DNA of 64,000 bases, from assembly GCF_014287795.1 (NCBI RefSeq), contig NZ_JACOON010000006.1:1-64000 (forward strand), in the 5' to 3' direction. Positions 1 to 8,073 of this stretch are shown piece by piece. The position numbers and the translations under genes were made by a program. Within the stretch, counting starts at the first letter, position 1; each line of letters opens with the position of its first letter. The stretch comes from Christensenella tenuis. Lineage in GTDB: Bacteria; Bacillota; Clostridia; Christensenellales; Christensenellaceae. The notes below the pieces were generated by a model. It made no database searches and was not told the origin of the DNA. It saw nothing but the letters and a program-made list of their open reading frames with translations.

Positions 1-140
1 TTCATCCAGTTCGGAAGCACGTGTACGTTAATAAACTGGTATTCCTTCGCATAGCCTACGATCTCCTCGATATCCGACATCGTATGATGTGTCCTCACCG
101 CGCTGATATCGATCAGGTGCGCCGCTTCTTTTGCATTCAT
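1..140 (-). CDS. DERA-like (DeoC/LacD) aldolase, N-terminal part only
   Basis: Only the first 46 or so codons lie in the window; the gene runs off the left edge. The start at 140 is supported by an AGGAGG ribosome-binding site a few bases upstream. The visible residues (MNAKEAAHLIDISAVRTHHT, then a stretch ending NVHVLPNW) match the opening beta-alpha unit of the deoxyribose-phosphate aldolase family, where an 'ID...T' segment is followed by an 'AKEYGF..V.V.P' strand. It lies last in the minus-strand operon of sugar importer and FGGY kinase, so it probably cleaves the phosphorylated sugar. The catalytic lysines are outside the window, so activity cannot be judged. Confidence 0.6.
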   Translation of the reverse strand, partial: MNAKEAAHLIDISAVRTHHTMSDIEEIVGYAKEYQFINVHVLPNWM

Positions 141-223
141 GATAAATCCCTCCTGATTTATTTCGTTTTAAATTTATTTCACAGGCACAGCCTGTCATAT
201 ACAAATTCGATTCCATCCGATCT

Positions 224-270
224 GACGGTTTCCCACTCCCATTGCGCGGGGCGAAACCGTCCCGCGCAAT
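224..270 (-). promoter_or_regulatory. Intercistronic nested hairpins / possible H-type pseudoknot
   Basis: Read as minus-strand RNA, a 10-bp perfect stem (ATTGCGCGGG with CCCGCGCAAT, 270-261 and 250-241) has a 10-base loop. Eight to nine loop-side bases (GACGGTTTC, 261-253) are perfectly complementary to GAAACCGTC at 232-224 just downstream. The two helices share only base 261, so they could form a pseudoknot or be alternative folds. It lies between the binding-protein gene and the aldolase gene; it may limit read-through or stabilise the abundant binding-protein message. No U-run follows. Confidence 0.5.
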
Positions 271-307
271 GTCCTTACTTGTGGTGGGCCCAAACGATCA
301 TTTTCTA

Positions 308-1417
308 TTACTCTGGGAATAACTCGTTTACATTATCCTTATCAATAATCATGGAATGGGAAGCAAGCACTGCCTCTTCCGGATCCTGCCCCGCTACTAC
401 CTTGTTGTACAGATACATAAACCCATCAAACGACACGCCCGTGGGGTTCTGGCCGATGACCGTCATCTCACCTGTACGCACATAGTTTAGGTTTTCCGCG
501 GTCTCGTCGTGACCGATAACGAATACTTCGCCTGTCTTACCGGCGTCTGCAACCGCCTTCGGCGCACCGTAAGGGCCGCCTGCTACACAGTAAATCGCTT
601 TGACATCTGGATTTGCCGTCAGAATGTCTTTCGTGAGCGTATAGGTCTGGTCTGCACTGTCGTTCGCCTCAAAATCGCCTACACTGACGTAGCCTTTGGA
701 TTCGAGGTAATCTTTTACGGTGTTCCGCTTGATCTCAAGATTTTCCATTGTAAAGGAAGCCGTGATGATCGCGAATTTCGCTCCCTGCTCTCCGCCGAGG
801 GCTTCGTCCATTGCTTCCGCAACCGTCTGGCCTGCTTCCTTATTATCCTGGCCGATGAATACGAACCGCTTGCTCGGCTTTTCGCTTTCTCCGTAAAGGG
901 TCACTACGGGGATGCCCGCGTCGACTGCTGCATCAATATAGTTTTCCACACCGGTCACGAAGGGCGTCGTCACGATCCCGTCATACTGCTGTGCAACCGC
1001 AGCTTCCAGACCGTTGTTGATGACCGTCGCGTCGATGTTTTCGCCAAGGTTGATGTTGTCGATCGTTACATTGTGTCCGGCAAGGAATTCCGTCGCTTCC
1101 GCAACGCCATCCTGTACAAGGTTCCAAAACGGGTTGTTCTGGAAGCCAAGGAAGGCAAAGCGCAGCGGCTTTTCCGGTTCCTGCTGGACGATTTTCACGT
1201 TTTCGGCTTCGCCAACCTGCTTCCACTCGTAAGAGCCGGCTTCTGCGGCGCCTGTGGACGATTCCGCATTCGCTGATCCTTCCAGCGCGGCGGGCTCGGA
1301 CGTCTCCGCAGACTGGGAAGGCCCTTCGCTGGCAGCAGGCACTTGCTGTGCACAGCCGGCGAATGCGACTGCCGTCAGTAGGACTACTACCACAATCAGA
1401 CTGATAACCTTTTTCAT
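308..1417 (-). CDS. Sugar ABC transporter substrate-binding lipoprotein (Peripla_BP_4 / RbsB type)
   Basis: A 369-residue lipoprotein. The N-terminus has a hydrophobic signal segment ending in a lipobox (AFAGC, Cys22), followed by a Ser/Ala/Glu-rich linker to about residue 70. The rest is a periplasmic-binding-protein type I fold: an 'LRFAFLGFQNNPFW' first strand, a 'YDGIVTTPF' strand, and an 'IPVVTLYGES' strand. It captures a sugar outside the membrane for the permease and ATPase encoded just upstream (18-bp gap). Start chosen at 1417 with AGGAGG. The sugar is not determined; the adjacent FGGY kinase and DERA-like aldolase suggest a pentose, deoxy sugar or polyol. Confidence 0.88.
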   Translation of the reverse strand: MKKVISLIVVVVLLTAVAFAGCAQQVPAASEGPSQSAETSEPAALEGSANAESSTGAAEAGSYEWKQVGEAENVKIVQQEPEKPLRFAFLGFQNNPFWNLVQDGVAEATEFLAGHNVTIDNINLGENIDATVINNGLEAAVAQQYDGIVTTPFVTGVENYIDAAVDAGIPVVTLYGESEKPSKRFVFIGQDNKEAGQTVAEAMDEALGGEQGAKFAIITASFTMENLEIKRNTVKDYLESKGYVSVGDFEANDSADQTYTLTKDILTANPDVKAIYCVAGGPYGAPKAVADAGKTGEVFVIGHDETAENLNYVRTGEMTVIGQNPTGVSFDGFMYLYNKVVAGQDPEEAVLASHSMIIDKDNVNELFPE

Positions 1418-1435
1418 TTTTTCCTCCTAAAGTTT

Positions 1436-2974
1436 TTATTTTTTTAAGCATTCGCTTAAATTGGATTTCTTTTGCCCAGTAGCGTACATCATGATGTTCT
1501 CCTCGGAATAATCCTGCGGTTCCACGATGCCGCTTACCCTGCCCATGCTCATGACGATGATCCTGTCGCTGAGCATTAGCAGTTCTGGAAGTTCGGACGA
1601 AATCAGCAGAATGGTAATGCCCTGATCCGCCAGATCCCGGATGATCCCGTAGATCTCGGCTTTTGCCCCTACGTCGATCCCATGCGTCGGCTCATCGAGG
1701 ATCAGTATCTCCGGTTCTGTTTGCAGCCACCTTGAAAGTACAGCCTTCTGCTGGTTTCCACCCGAGAGGTCGCCAATACGCTTCTTGATATTTGTCGTTT
1801 TGATATTCAGCTTTTCTACATATCTTTGGGCCGCTTCCGTTTCCAGCTTCTTATCAATCAGCTTCCCTTTTTTCAATTTTTTGTAGCTTGCGATATTGAT
1901 GTTGTCGCCCACGCTCAGGTCTGGGAACAAGCCTTTTACCTTGCGTTCTTCCGGCACCAACGCCAACTTATATCGTGCCGCGTCCCAAGGGCTTTTGATC
2001 TGTACGGGCCGGCCCTTGATGAGCACCTCGCCGCTATCGGTCTTATCGAAGCCGAAGATTGATTCCATCAGCTCGCTCCGGCCCGCGCCCACGAGGCCTC
2101 CGAACCCAAGAATCTCACCTTTGCGCGCGACAAAGCTGATGTCCTCGAACTTTTTCTTCCGGCTCAGGCCGCGCACCTCGAGGACCACCTCGCTGCTGAT
2201 GCTTTCCGGGGCGCGTTTCTTCATGCTACTCATCTGATTTTCGAGGTCGCGTCCCACCATCAGGCGAACTGCCTCATCGATGTCAATGTTCACCTTGTCG
2301 ACTGTTTTAATCATTATGCCATCGCGTAGAACGGTAATTTTATCAGCCACCTCGAACACTTCTTCCATACGGTGTGACACATAGACAATAGCGGTTCCTT
2401 CCCGGCACAGTTTGCCGATGATGTTCATCAGCGTATGCGTCTCCTTGGCCGTGAGCGCGGCGGTCGGTTCGTCCATCATCAGCAGCTTGGGCTTTAAGGA
2501 CAGCGCTTTAACGATCTCGACCAACTGTTTTTGTGCCACGCTCAATTTTTCCACCGGGGTATCCGGCCCTATGTCTGGCACCTCGAGTTCACTAAGCAGG
2601 TCTGCGGTATTTTCCCGCAACTTGCGTTTGTCGATAAACGCCCCGTTTTTGGGATAATGTCCGAGGTAGATATTATCCATAACGCTAAGGTAAGGGATCA
2701 ATGAATTTTCCTGATGGATCATGGAGATGCCGATATGCTGCGCTTCAAGCGGCGAATGCAGCGACACTTTTTTCCCTTCCCAGATTAGGTCTCCTTCCTC
2801 CGCGCGGTAATAGCCGAACAGGATGTTCATCAGGGTCGATTTCCCGGCACCATTCTCTCCGAGTATTGCATGGACTTCTCCTTTGCGGAAATTAATGTTG
2901 ATATCGTTTAGCACCTTTACGCCCGGGAACGATTTGGAAATATGTTCTACGCGGAGCAGTTCCGAATTTTCCAT
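1436..2974 (-). CDS. Sugar ABC transporter, duplicated ATP-binding protein (RbsA/MglA family)
   Basis: A 512-residue protein with two ABC domains, as usual for the ribose/galactose family. The first domain has Walker A GENGAGKST (residues 39-47), an LSVAQKQ signature and LLMMDEPTAAL Walker B. The second has the degenerate P-loop (VGAGRSE) typical of the family, signature LSGGNQQK and LILDEPTHGID. The start at 2974 (MENSELLRV) is preferred over an upstream in-frame ATG because AAGGAGG lies just ahead and the permease stop is 10 bp away. It energises import together with the permease and lipoprotein of the same operon. Confidence 0.9.
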   Translation of the reverse strand: MENSELLRVEHISKSFPGVKVLNDININFRKGEVHAILGENGAGKSTLMNILFGYYRAEEGDLIWEGKKVSLHSPLEAQHIGISMIHQENSLIPYLSVMDNIYLGHYPKNGAFIDKRKLRENTADLLSELEVPDIGPDTPVEKLSVAQKQLVEIVKALSLKPKLLMMDEPTAALTAKETHTLMNIIGKLCREGTAIVYVSHRMEEVFEVADKITVLRDGIMIKTVDKVNIDIDEAVRLMVGRDLENQMSSMKKRAPESISSEVVLEVRGLSRKKKFEDISFVARKGEILGFGGLVGAGRSELMESIFGFDKTDSGEVLIKGRPVQIKSPWDAARYKLALVPEERKVKGLFPDLSVGDNINIASYKKLKKGKLIDKKLETEAAQRYVEKLNIKTTNIKKRIGDLSGGNQQKAVLSRWLQTEPEILILDEPTHGIDVGAKAEIYGIIRDLADQGITILLISSELPELLMLSDRIIVMSMGRVSGIVEPQDYSEENIMMYATGQKKSNLSECLKK

Positions 2975-2984
2975 ACGCGCCTCC

Positions 2985-3959
2985 TTACTGCTTGCTGCGG
3001 CGGAACATATCGAATGCGCAGGCTGCGATGATAACAAGACCGATTGTAATCATCTGCCAATAGTTGGAAACCATCAGCAACACGAAGCCGTTGCGGATAA
3101 CGCCGAGGATGCCCGCGCCGATTAGTACACCAACGATAGAACCTTGTCCACCCGAAAGGCTGCAGCCGCCGATTACCGACGCGGCGATCACATCGAGCTC
3201 CATGCCCGAACCGGCTGCGGTATCTGCAGAGTTCAGATTTCCTGCCGTAATGATGCCAGCAAAAGCGGCAAGCACGCCGATGATAGCATATACCGCAAAT
3301 TTGATCCGGTCTACGCGGATACCCGAAAGCTTTGCTGCCTTCTCGTTTCCACCCACGGCGAATATGTTGCGTCCAAACTCTGTTTTTGTGAGGACAATAT
3401 GCCCAACTACAATGATAATGAACATCAGAATAACAGGTACGGGAATTGGCCCGACCGTCCCGCCAAGGACGGCTACGGGATTATCGAAATCGATCGGTAG
3501 CCCGCCGGAGATCAGGTAAGAGATCCCCTTCACGATATTGAGCATTGCCAGTGTCGTGATAAACGGGTTGAGCTTCAGTTTGACCACGCACAGGCCGGAC
3601 GCGAATCCAAGACCCGCCCCCAGCGCGAGTGCAAGGACAAGACCAAGCCACGGGTTGACCCCTGCTACGATCAGCGCGGCGCAGCTTACGCCGCCGAGGG
3701 AGATAAAACTGCCGACGGAAAGGTCAATGCCGCTGGTAATGATGACGAATGCCTCGCCCACGGCGATGATACCCATAACAGAGATCTGGCGCAGTACGTT
3801 AATTGCGTTTGTCGCAGTAAAAAACACTGGATTAAACAGCCCTATGAATACGCACAGCGCGGCCAACACGATCAGTATTCCAAGTTCGTTAAATGTTTTT
3901 TTACCTGTCTTTTTGATGCTGCTTGGAACGGCTTCTGTTCCTGTTGTGAAATTCCACAT
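2985..3959 (-). CDS. Sugar ABC transporter permease (RbsC family)
   Basis: A 324-residue polytopic membrane protein with 8-10 hydrophobic segments. It carries the BPD_transp_2 family hallmark 'GEAFVIITSGIDLSVGS' early in the protein and a 'GGCSLSGGQGSIVGVLIG' segment late. It forms the membrane channel for the sugar delivered by the lipoprotein at 308-1417. AAGGAGG precedes the start; the kinase stop is 14 bp upstream, consistent with one transcript. A second, distinct member of the same family is at 30538-31536. Confidence 0.9.
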   Translation of the reverse strand: MWNFTTGTEAVPSSIKKTGKKTFNELGILIVLAALCVFIGLFNPVFFTATNAINVLRQISVMGIIAVGEAFVIITSGIDLSVGSFISLGGVSCAALIVAGVNPWLGLVLALALGAGLGFASGLCVVKLKLNPFITTLAMLNIVKGISYLISGGLPIDFDNPVAVLGGTVGPIPVPVILMFIIIVVGHIVLTKTEFGRNIFAVGGNEKAAKLSGIRVDRIKFAVYAIIGVLAAFAGIITAGNLNSADTAAGSGMELDVIAASVIGGCSLSGGQGSIVGVLIGAGILGVIRNGFVLLMVSNYWQMITIGLVIIAACAFDMFRRSKQ

Positions 3960-3973
3960 ACACGTTATCCTCC

Positions 3974-5506
3974 TTAAAATATGAATTGACTGAGTTCTTT
4001 ATATGCAGGCATCAGGCTTTCGTAAAAATGCTTAAAAGCCGGAAGAAGCTGTCTGTATTTTTCCATCTCCCCGTCATCCGGCTGTGCGCTGTCACTAAAC
4101 TGAATCATGCCGCTTACCGCATCGAGGCTGCTTATGAGGTCCGCGCCCACGCCCGCAATAAGCGCCGCGCCGAGTGCGCCAATGTATTGCAGGTTTTTCG
4201 GACGGATCATTTTAACACCGAACATATTGGATAATATCTGCATCCACAGTCTGTTGTTTGCCCCACCGCCAATGAGCCGTGCTTCATCCGCCATCACGCC
4301 CATCATTTTATAGAAATCCACGCCCATCATCAGATCGAACGCCGGGCCTTCCATTGCTGCCCGGAGGATATCTGCTCTGGTATGGTGCATTTTCAGGCCA
4401 ACGAGGCTGCCTGCAAGGCTGGCGTCGGAATAGAACGTATTGCCGCTGAACATGGAAGGCAGGAAGAAAACGCCGTTCGCCCCGGCACCCGCCTGAATCG
4501 CCAGCTCTGTAGCCGTTTCGTAAACCTGTTTCCCGTACTTTTCCCTGAGGTCCGCGCACAAGTTCTGTACCACCCATTCATAGGCTGCACAGGCGGAGTG
4601 GGAATGTACGCTTGTGAAATAGGTGCCGTCTCCGACATAGACCACATTGGACATGAATCTGTCCGTAATCAGAGGTGATTCATTATTTACGCCTACCCAT
4701 CCGGCTGTCCCGAGGCACGTTACAAAAGTATTTTCCTTGCGCACCCCGCCGCCGAGGGCGCAGGCGTAATTGTCCCACGAGCCAAGAACGACCAGCGTAT
4801 CGGTGGTAAGACCCATCTCTGCGGCAGCCTGCTTCGTAAGGTTTCCGACGGGCGTCGTATTTTCCGCGGGAACCAGGAGCTTTTCTTCATCCACACCGGA
4901 GATACGCATCAGCTCTTCGTCCCATCTATGTGTGTTCATGTTATAGAGCCCACTCATCCCGGCCTCACCATAATCTGTATTCCGGTAAGTCCCCGTCATC
5001 CGGTAGGCGAGATATTCCTTCGGATTCAGAAACTTAACGGCCCTGTTATAGATCTCCGGCATGTTGCGTTTCATCCACAATAGTTTAGAGGATGGATACA
5101 GCGTGACGTCGAAGCTGTTGCCCGTCTTTTCGTAGCGCTGGCGCGCCCCGATGTGCCTGAGTATATATTCCGCTTCCTTTGTACTACGCGCGTCCATCCA
5201 CGTCATGACCCGGTCAAGCAGGAGATTCCCGTCTTTATCAATGGGGATCGCCGTCATTCCGTGCGAACTGAAGGAAATTGCCTTTACCTCTTTCGGCGCT
5301 ACTCCAGATTTCGCCACAACCTCATGGGTAGCATCCTTTACGGCCTGCCACCATTCTTCCGGGCACTGTTCCGCCCAGTCCGGCTGGGGATAATATGTTT
5401 TAATCGGATAATAGGCCTCCGCAAGAAAATTACCGCCGGTATCGAAAATGCACGCCTTATCGCCACTGGTACCGAAATCGTGCGCCAAAACATACTGGTT
5501 ACTCAT
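3974..5506 (-). CDS. FGGY-family carbohydrate kinase (xylulokinase-like)
   Basis: A 510-residue FGGY kinase. The N-terminal phosphate-binding motif is AHDFGTSGDKACIFD (residues 8-22), and 'QPDWAEQCPEEWW' is the usual segment near residue 41. The C-terminal ATPase domain has 'RLIGGGANNRLWMQILSNMF' and 'IGALGAALIAG'. It phosphorylates a sugar or polyol entering through the downstream ABC transporter. It is a paralogue of the kinase at 8060-9586 (508 residues, same motifs), so this strain keeps two related kinase-aldolase modules. Substrate not inferable from sequence; xylulose, ribulose, erythritol or a deoxy sugar are all possible. Confidence 0.87.
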   Translation of the reverse strand: MSNQYVLAHDFGTSGDKACIFDTGGNFLAEAYYPIKTYYPQPDWAEQCPEEWWQAVKDATHEVVAKSGVAPKEVKAISFSSHGMTAIPIDKDGNLLLDRVMTWMDARSTKEAEYILRHIGARQRYEKTGNSFDVTLYPSSKLLWMKRNMPEIYNRAVKFLNPKEYLAYRMTGTYRNTDYGEAGMSGLYNMNTHRWDEELMRISGVDEEKLLVPAENTTPVGNLTKQAAAEMGLTTDTLVVLGSWDNYACALGGGVRKENTFVTCLGTAGWVGVNNESPLITDRFMSNVVYVGDGTYFTSVHSHSACAAYEWVVQNLCADLREKYGKQVYETATELAIQAGAGANGVFFLPSMFSGNTFYSDASLAGSLVGLKMHHTRADILRAAMEGPAFDLMMGVDFYKMMGVMADEARLIGGGANNRLWMQILSNMFGVKMIRPKNLQYIGALGAALIAGVGADLISSLDAVSGMIQFSDSAQPDDGEMEKYRQLLPAFKHFYESLMPAYKELSQFIF

Positions 5507-5587
5507 TTTTTCTTCCTTTCTCGTGACTATTATTTTCCATTATGGTTAAATTATTCCACATTTCGGCAAAAAAAAGGAACACTAAAG

Positions 5588-5608
5588 AAACATTCGCTTA
5601 AACATTCG
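5588..5608. promoter_or_regulatory. Direct repeat AAACATTCG x2, candidate DeoR operator
   Basis: AAACATTCG occurs at 5588-5596 and again at 5600-5608, a 12-bp period (about one helical turn), in the 107-bp gap between the DeoR-type regulator and the FGGY kinase. DeoR-family proteins often bind direct repeats. I see no clean sigma-A promoter in this gap, so the site could govern an internal promoter or read-through. Confidence 0.35.
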
Positions 5609-5613
5609 AAATT

Positions 5614-6387
5614 TCAAACACGTATGACTTTTACACCATGATCTGCAATCTTTTGGAGTTCTTCTTCGTTCTCCGCATAAAAATCTGTAATAAGAGTATG
5701 TACCTTATCAATACTGCAAACTTTATAGGCACTTACCTTACCTACCTTGGTATTGTCACACAGCAAAATCAGTTCTTTGCTGTTCTCCACGATCATCGAC
5801 TTCAGCTCGCTGAGATTCAGCCGCGGGATCGAGTAGCCATTTTTGGCGTTAATTGCCTGGGAGCCTACAAACGCCTTTGTAAAATTATAGCGACTGAGCA
5901 TATCGATTGTCATTTTCGACGCCATGCTTTCGTCTTCCGCCTCCAGTTCGCCGCCCGGCACTATAATTTTAAATTGCTTATTGCCTACGAAACACCGGGC
6001 AATGTTCATTGCGGAGCAAACGATCGTGACCCCATCAAGATCGAACCTCCTACCAAGCAATGCCGCAAATTCGAAGGTCGTTGAGCCGCCGCCAATATAG
6101 ATAAAATCATTGTCTTCGACTAGCTCCACAGCGGCTTCAGCAATTTTTTTCTTGACCTCGCTGTTTTTCGATGTGCGTTCTATAAAGGAGCCATAGCCCG
6201 TATTCACCGACACACCGCCGTGAAACAACTGAATTCGCTTTTCTTTTTCCAACACTTTTAAATCCCTGCGGATCGTGGATGGTGAAAATTTCAACACATC
6301 GCTGATCTCTTGAATTGTCGTTACATTTGCATTCGCTATAAAGTCATAGATTTCTTGTTGCCTCTGAGTAATCAGATTATAATCCAT
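5614..6387 (-). CDS. DeoR-family transcriptional regulator
   Basis: A 257-residue regulator. The N-terminal winged helix is typical of DeoR proteins: 'TQRQQEIYDFIANANVTTIQ', then 'FSPSTIRRDLKVLEKEKRI' and the 'FHGGV' wing. The remainder is the sugar-phosphate sensing DeoRC domain with 'DNDFIYIGGGSTTFEFA' and 'LLCDNTKVGK'. I chose 6387 (MDYNLITQ) rather than the ORF's first ATG because AAGGGAG lies about 10 bases upstream and the longer version would start inside the promoter -10. It is first in the minus-strand operon and probably responds to a phosphorylated intermediate of the pathway. Confidence 0.87.
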   Translation of the reverse strand: MDYNLITQRQQEIYDFIANANVTTIQEISDVLKFSPSTIRRDLKVLEKEKRIQLFHGGVSVNTGYGSFIERTSKNSEVKKKIAEAAVELVEDNDFIYIGGGSTTFEFAALLGRRFDLDGVTIVCSAMNIARCFVGNKQFKIIVPGGELEAEDESMASKMTIDMLSRYNFTKAFVGSQAINAKNGYSIPRLNLSELKSMIVENSKELILLCDNTKVGKVSAYKVCSIDKVHTLITDFYAENEEELQKIADHGVKVIRV

Positions 6388-6410
6388 GCCGATTTTTCTC
6401 CCTTGACGTA

Positions 6411-6439
6411 ATTGTACCAAAGTGACAAAATTTTGTCAA
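6411..6439 (-). promoter_or_regulatory. Sigma-A promoter with palindromic operator for the DeoR operon
   Basis: TTGACA (6439-6434), 17-bp spacer, TACAAT (6416-6411) on the minus strand. The spacer and -35 are overlapped by a perfect 16-bp palindrome, TGACAAAATTTTGTCA (6423-6438), 36 bp or more upstream of the deoR start. The position fits repression, most simply autoregulation by the DeoR protein. Confidence 0.8.
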
Positions 6440-6603
6440 CGATCTTTTGAAAAAATTTTGCCATCAGTGGTATTTTTCTTCCACACATCCGAAATACACG
6501 CTCTGGATCCTACAAAAAATCCGTGTCCGGATCCATTTTTCTTTCTAGTGCGAAATAAAATAATTTAATTCATTATAACATATTTTCTGCCCTGTTTTCA
6601 TCA

Positions 6604-6629
6604 AAAAAAGCGGAGGTCTGCGCCTCCGC
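6604..6629 (-). terminator. Intrinsic terminator of the LacI/kinase/aldolase operon
   Basis: On the minus strand a GCGGAGG / CCTCCGC stem is followed by a run of seven T (complement of 6604-6609 and flank). It begins 10 bp after the stop of the aldolase-like gene at 6639. Confidence 0.85.
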
Positions 6630-6638
6630 CCGAAACAA

Positions 6639-7367
6639 TTATAACCTGTCCTTATATTCCCCGTAGCCGCCCGTCTTGGTTTCAAAATCCCATTGGATGT
6701 CCTGTCCGCCCGCGCACATTCTCCGCCACGAGCTGATATGGAAAACCGACGCGCCCGCCGCCTTCATCAGCTCTGCCTTCTCACGCGTGCGGCAGCGCCC
6801 CGCAATTTCAATTTCCAGCTTGTCGCCAAAATGCCTGTAGATATACTCCACATGCTCCACCTTCATATCGCCGTGGTGCAGGCCGGGGCTTGTTTTCATG
6901 GCGGTGAGGCCAAGGTCGACGTACATGTTGCAGATGCGGTCTACCATCTCGAGCGGCACCTTGATGACCCAACTGATGGGGACCACGGTGCATTTCCCGC
7001 CAGCCGCGTCTACCACGGCCTTGAGATCCTGGTAGCAACGGTCATAATCCCCGGAAAGCATAGCGCTGATGTCAATACCAACATTCACCTCATACACGCC
7101 CCACTCTACCGCATAGCGCATCAGCTTTACCTTCATTTCCGTGGTCTGCCCGCCGTAAGGATAGCCGATGGTCATGGCGGTGCGGGTAAAACCGTTGCCA
7201 TACTTTTTGTGCATTTCCATCAACATAGGAATCTGGTAGGGTTCTACAATAATGGAGCGTACCCTGTGCCGATATCCGTCAATGATTTCTTTTTCAATAA
7301 CGTCATTGCCATAAAAAGACAGAAAAGGTGAAATTACGCTGCATTCATACATTTCACTGTCATACAT
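6639..7367 (-). CDS. DERA-like aldolase family protein (second of tandem pair)
   Basis: A 242-residue TIM-barrel protein of the DeoC/LacD class. 'TAMKTSPGLHHGD' aligns with the DERA Schiff-base motif VKTSTGF, so the catalytic lysine is present. The later motif that in DERA reads VKASGGIRT is 'IEIAGRCRT' here, so the second active-site lysine is replaced by Glu. The start (7367) overlaps the previous gene by 8 bp and has GGGAGG upstream. The upstream neighbour shows the opposite pattern, which suggests that the two act together or on an unusual substrate. Exact reaction unknown. Confidence 0.72.
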   Translation of the reverse strand: MYDSEMYECSVISPFLSFYGNDVIEKEIIDGYRHRVRSIIVEPYQIPMLMEMHKKYGNGFTRTAMTIGYPYGGQTTEMKVKLMRYAVEWGVYEVNVGIDISAMLSGDYDRCYQDLKAVVDAAGGKCTVVPISWVIKVPLEMVDRICNMYVDLGLTAMKTSPGLHHGDMKVEHVEYIYRHFGDKLEIEIAGRCRTREKAELMKAAGASVFHISSWRRMCAGGQDIQWDFETKTGGYGEYKDRL

Positions 7368-8073
7368 TTCCGTTTTCCTCCCGTTCCATGAATTCGCGGA
7401 TCAGTTTTACGGGGCAGGGCGTGGATATTCTGTCTGCCCCGGCCGCAAGAAGTGCGAGCGCAGTTTCCACGTCCACAATGTTTCCTTCGGCCTGCACCTT
7501 TACCCGGTTTCCCACCGTCTCTTTTATCAGCCCGACCTCATGCACAGTAGGGACCAGCATTTTGTCGTTCCTGTTTTCGTCGAGCGTACAGTATTCCCCG
7601 GTGGAGGTAACGATCCAGTCTACCCCCGCCTCTGCCGCGGCTTCACAGGCAAGTTTTGCTTCTTCGTCCGACAGCATTTCAATTTCAATAATGAACTTCA
7701 CAGCGACATCGCGGCCCACCGTTTCTTTTACCAGCCGCATTTCATCCACGAGATAGGCGCGGCTTTGCGATTTGGTTTCCCGCGTATTGCCTACAACCTC
7801 CATTTCGCTTGCGCCGTGCAAGACCGCATTCGCGCATTCATCCGCTTTTTGCTGCGGCGAAAATCCACCGTGCGGATAGGAGATCAGCGCGCATATTTTA
7901 ACCGGGGCATCCTTCAGCGTCTCCCGGCACATATCGATCATATTCGGGAACACCGTCACTGTGGGAATGCCATATTCCTTCGCTTCATAGCAAAGGTTTG
8001 TCACATTCGGGTAATCTACATCCGTACTTAAAATCCGGCTTTCCAGCCGTGAGATAAATTCAGTTAATTCCAT
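7360..8073 (-). CDS. DERA-like aldolase family protein (first of tandem pair)
   Basis: A 237-residue DeoC/LacD-class protein. 'ISYPHGGFSPQQKADECANA' corresponds to the DERA 'v.FPlG......K..Ea..A' region. The Schiff-base motif position reads 'WIVTSTGEY', with Val where DERA has the catalytic Lys, whereas 'NRVKVQAEGNI' keeps a lysine at the position of DERA VKASGGI. The start at 8073 (MELTEFISRL) has GGAGG upstream and overlaps the kinase stop by 14 bp, which implies translational coupling. By-eye alignment; function as an aldolase alone is doubtful. Confidence 0.7.
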   Translation of the reverse strand: MELTEFISRLESRILSTDVDYPNVTNLCYEAKEYGIPTVTVFPNMIDMCRETLKDAPVKICALISYPHGGFSPQQKADECANAVLHGASEMEVVGNTRETKSQSRAYLVDEMRLVKETVGRDVAVKFIIEIEMLSDEEAKLACEAAAEAGVDWIVTSTGEYCTLDENRNDKMLVPTVHEVGLIKETVGNRVKVQAEGNIVDVETALALLAAGADRISTPCPVKLIREFMEREENGNV

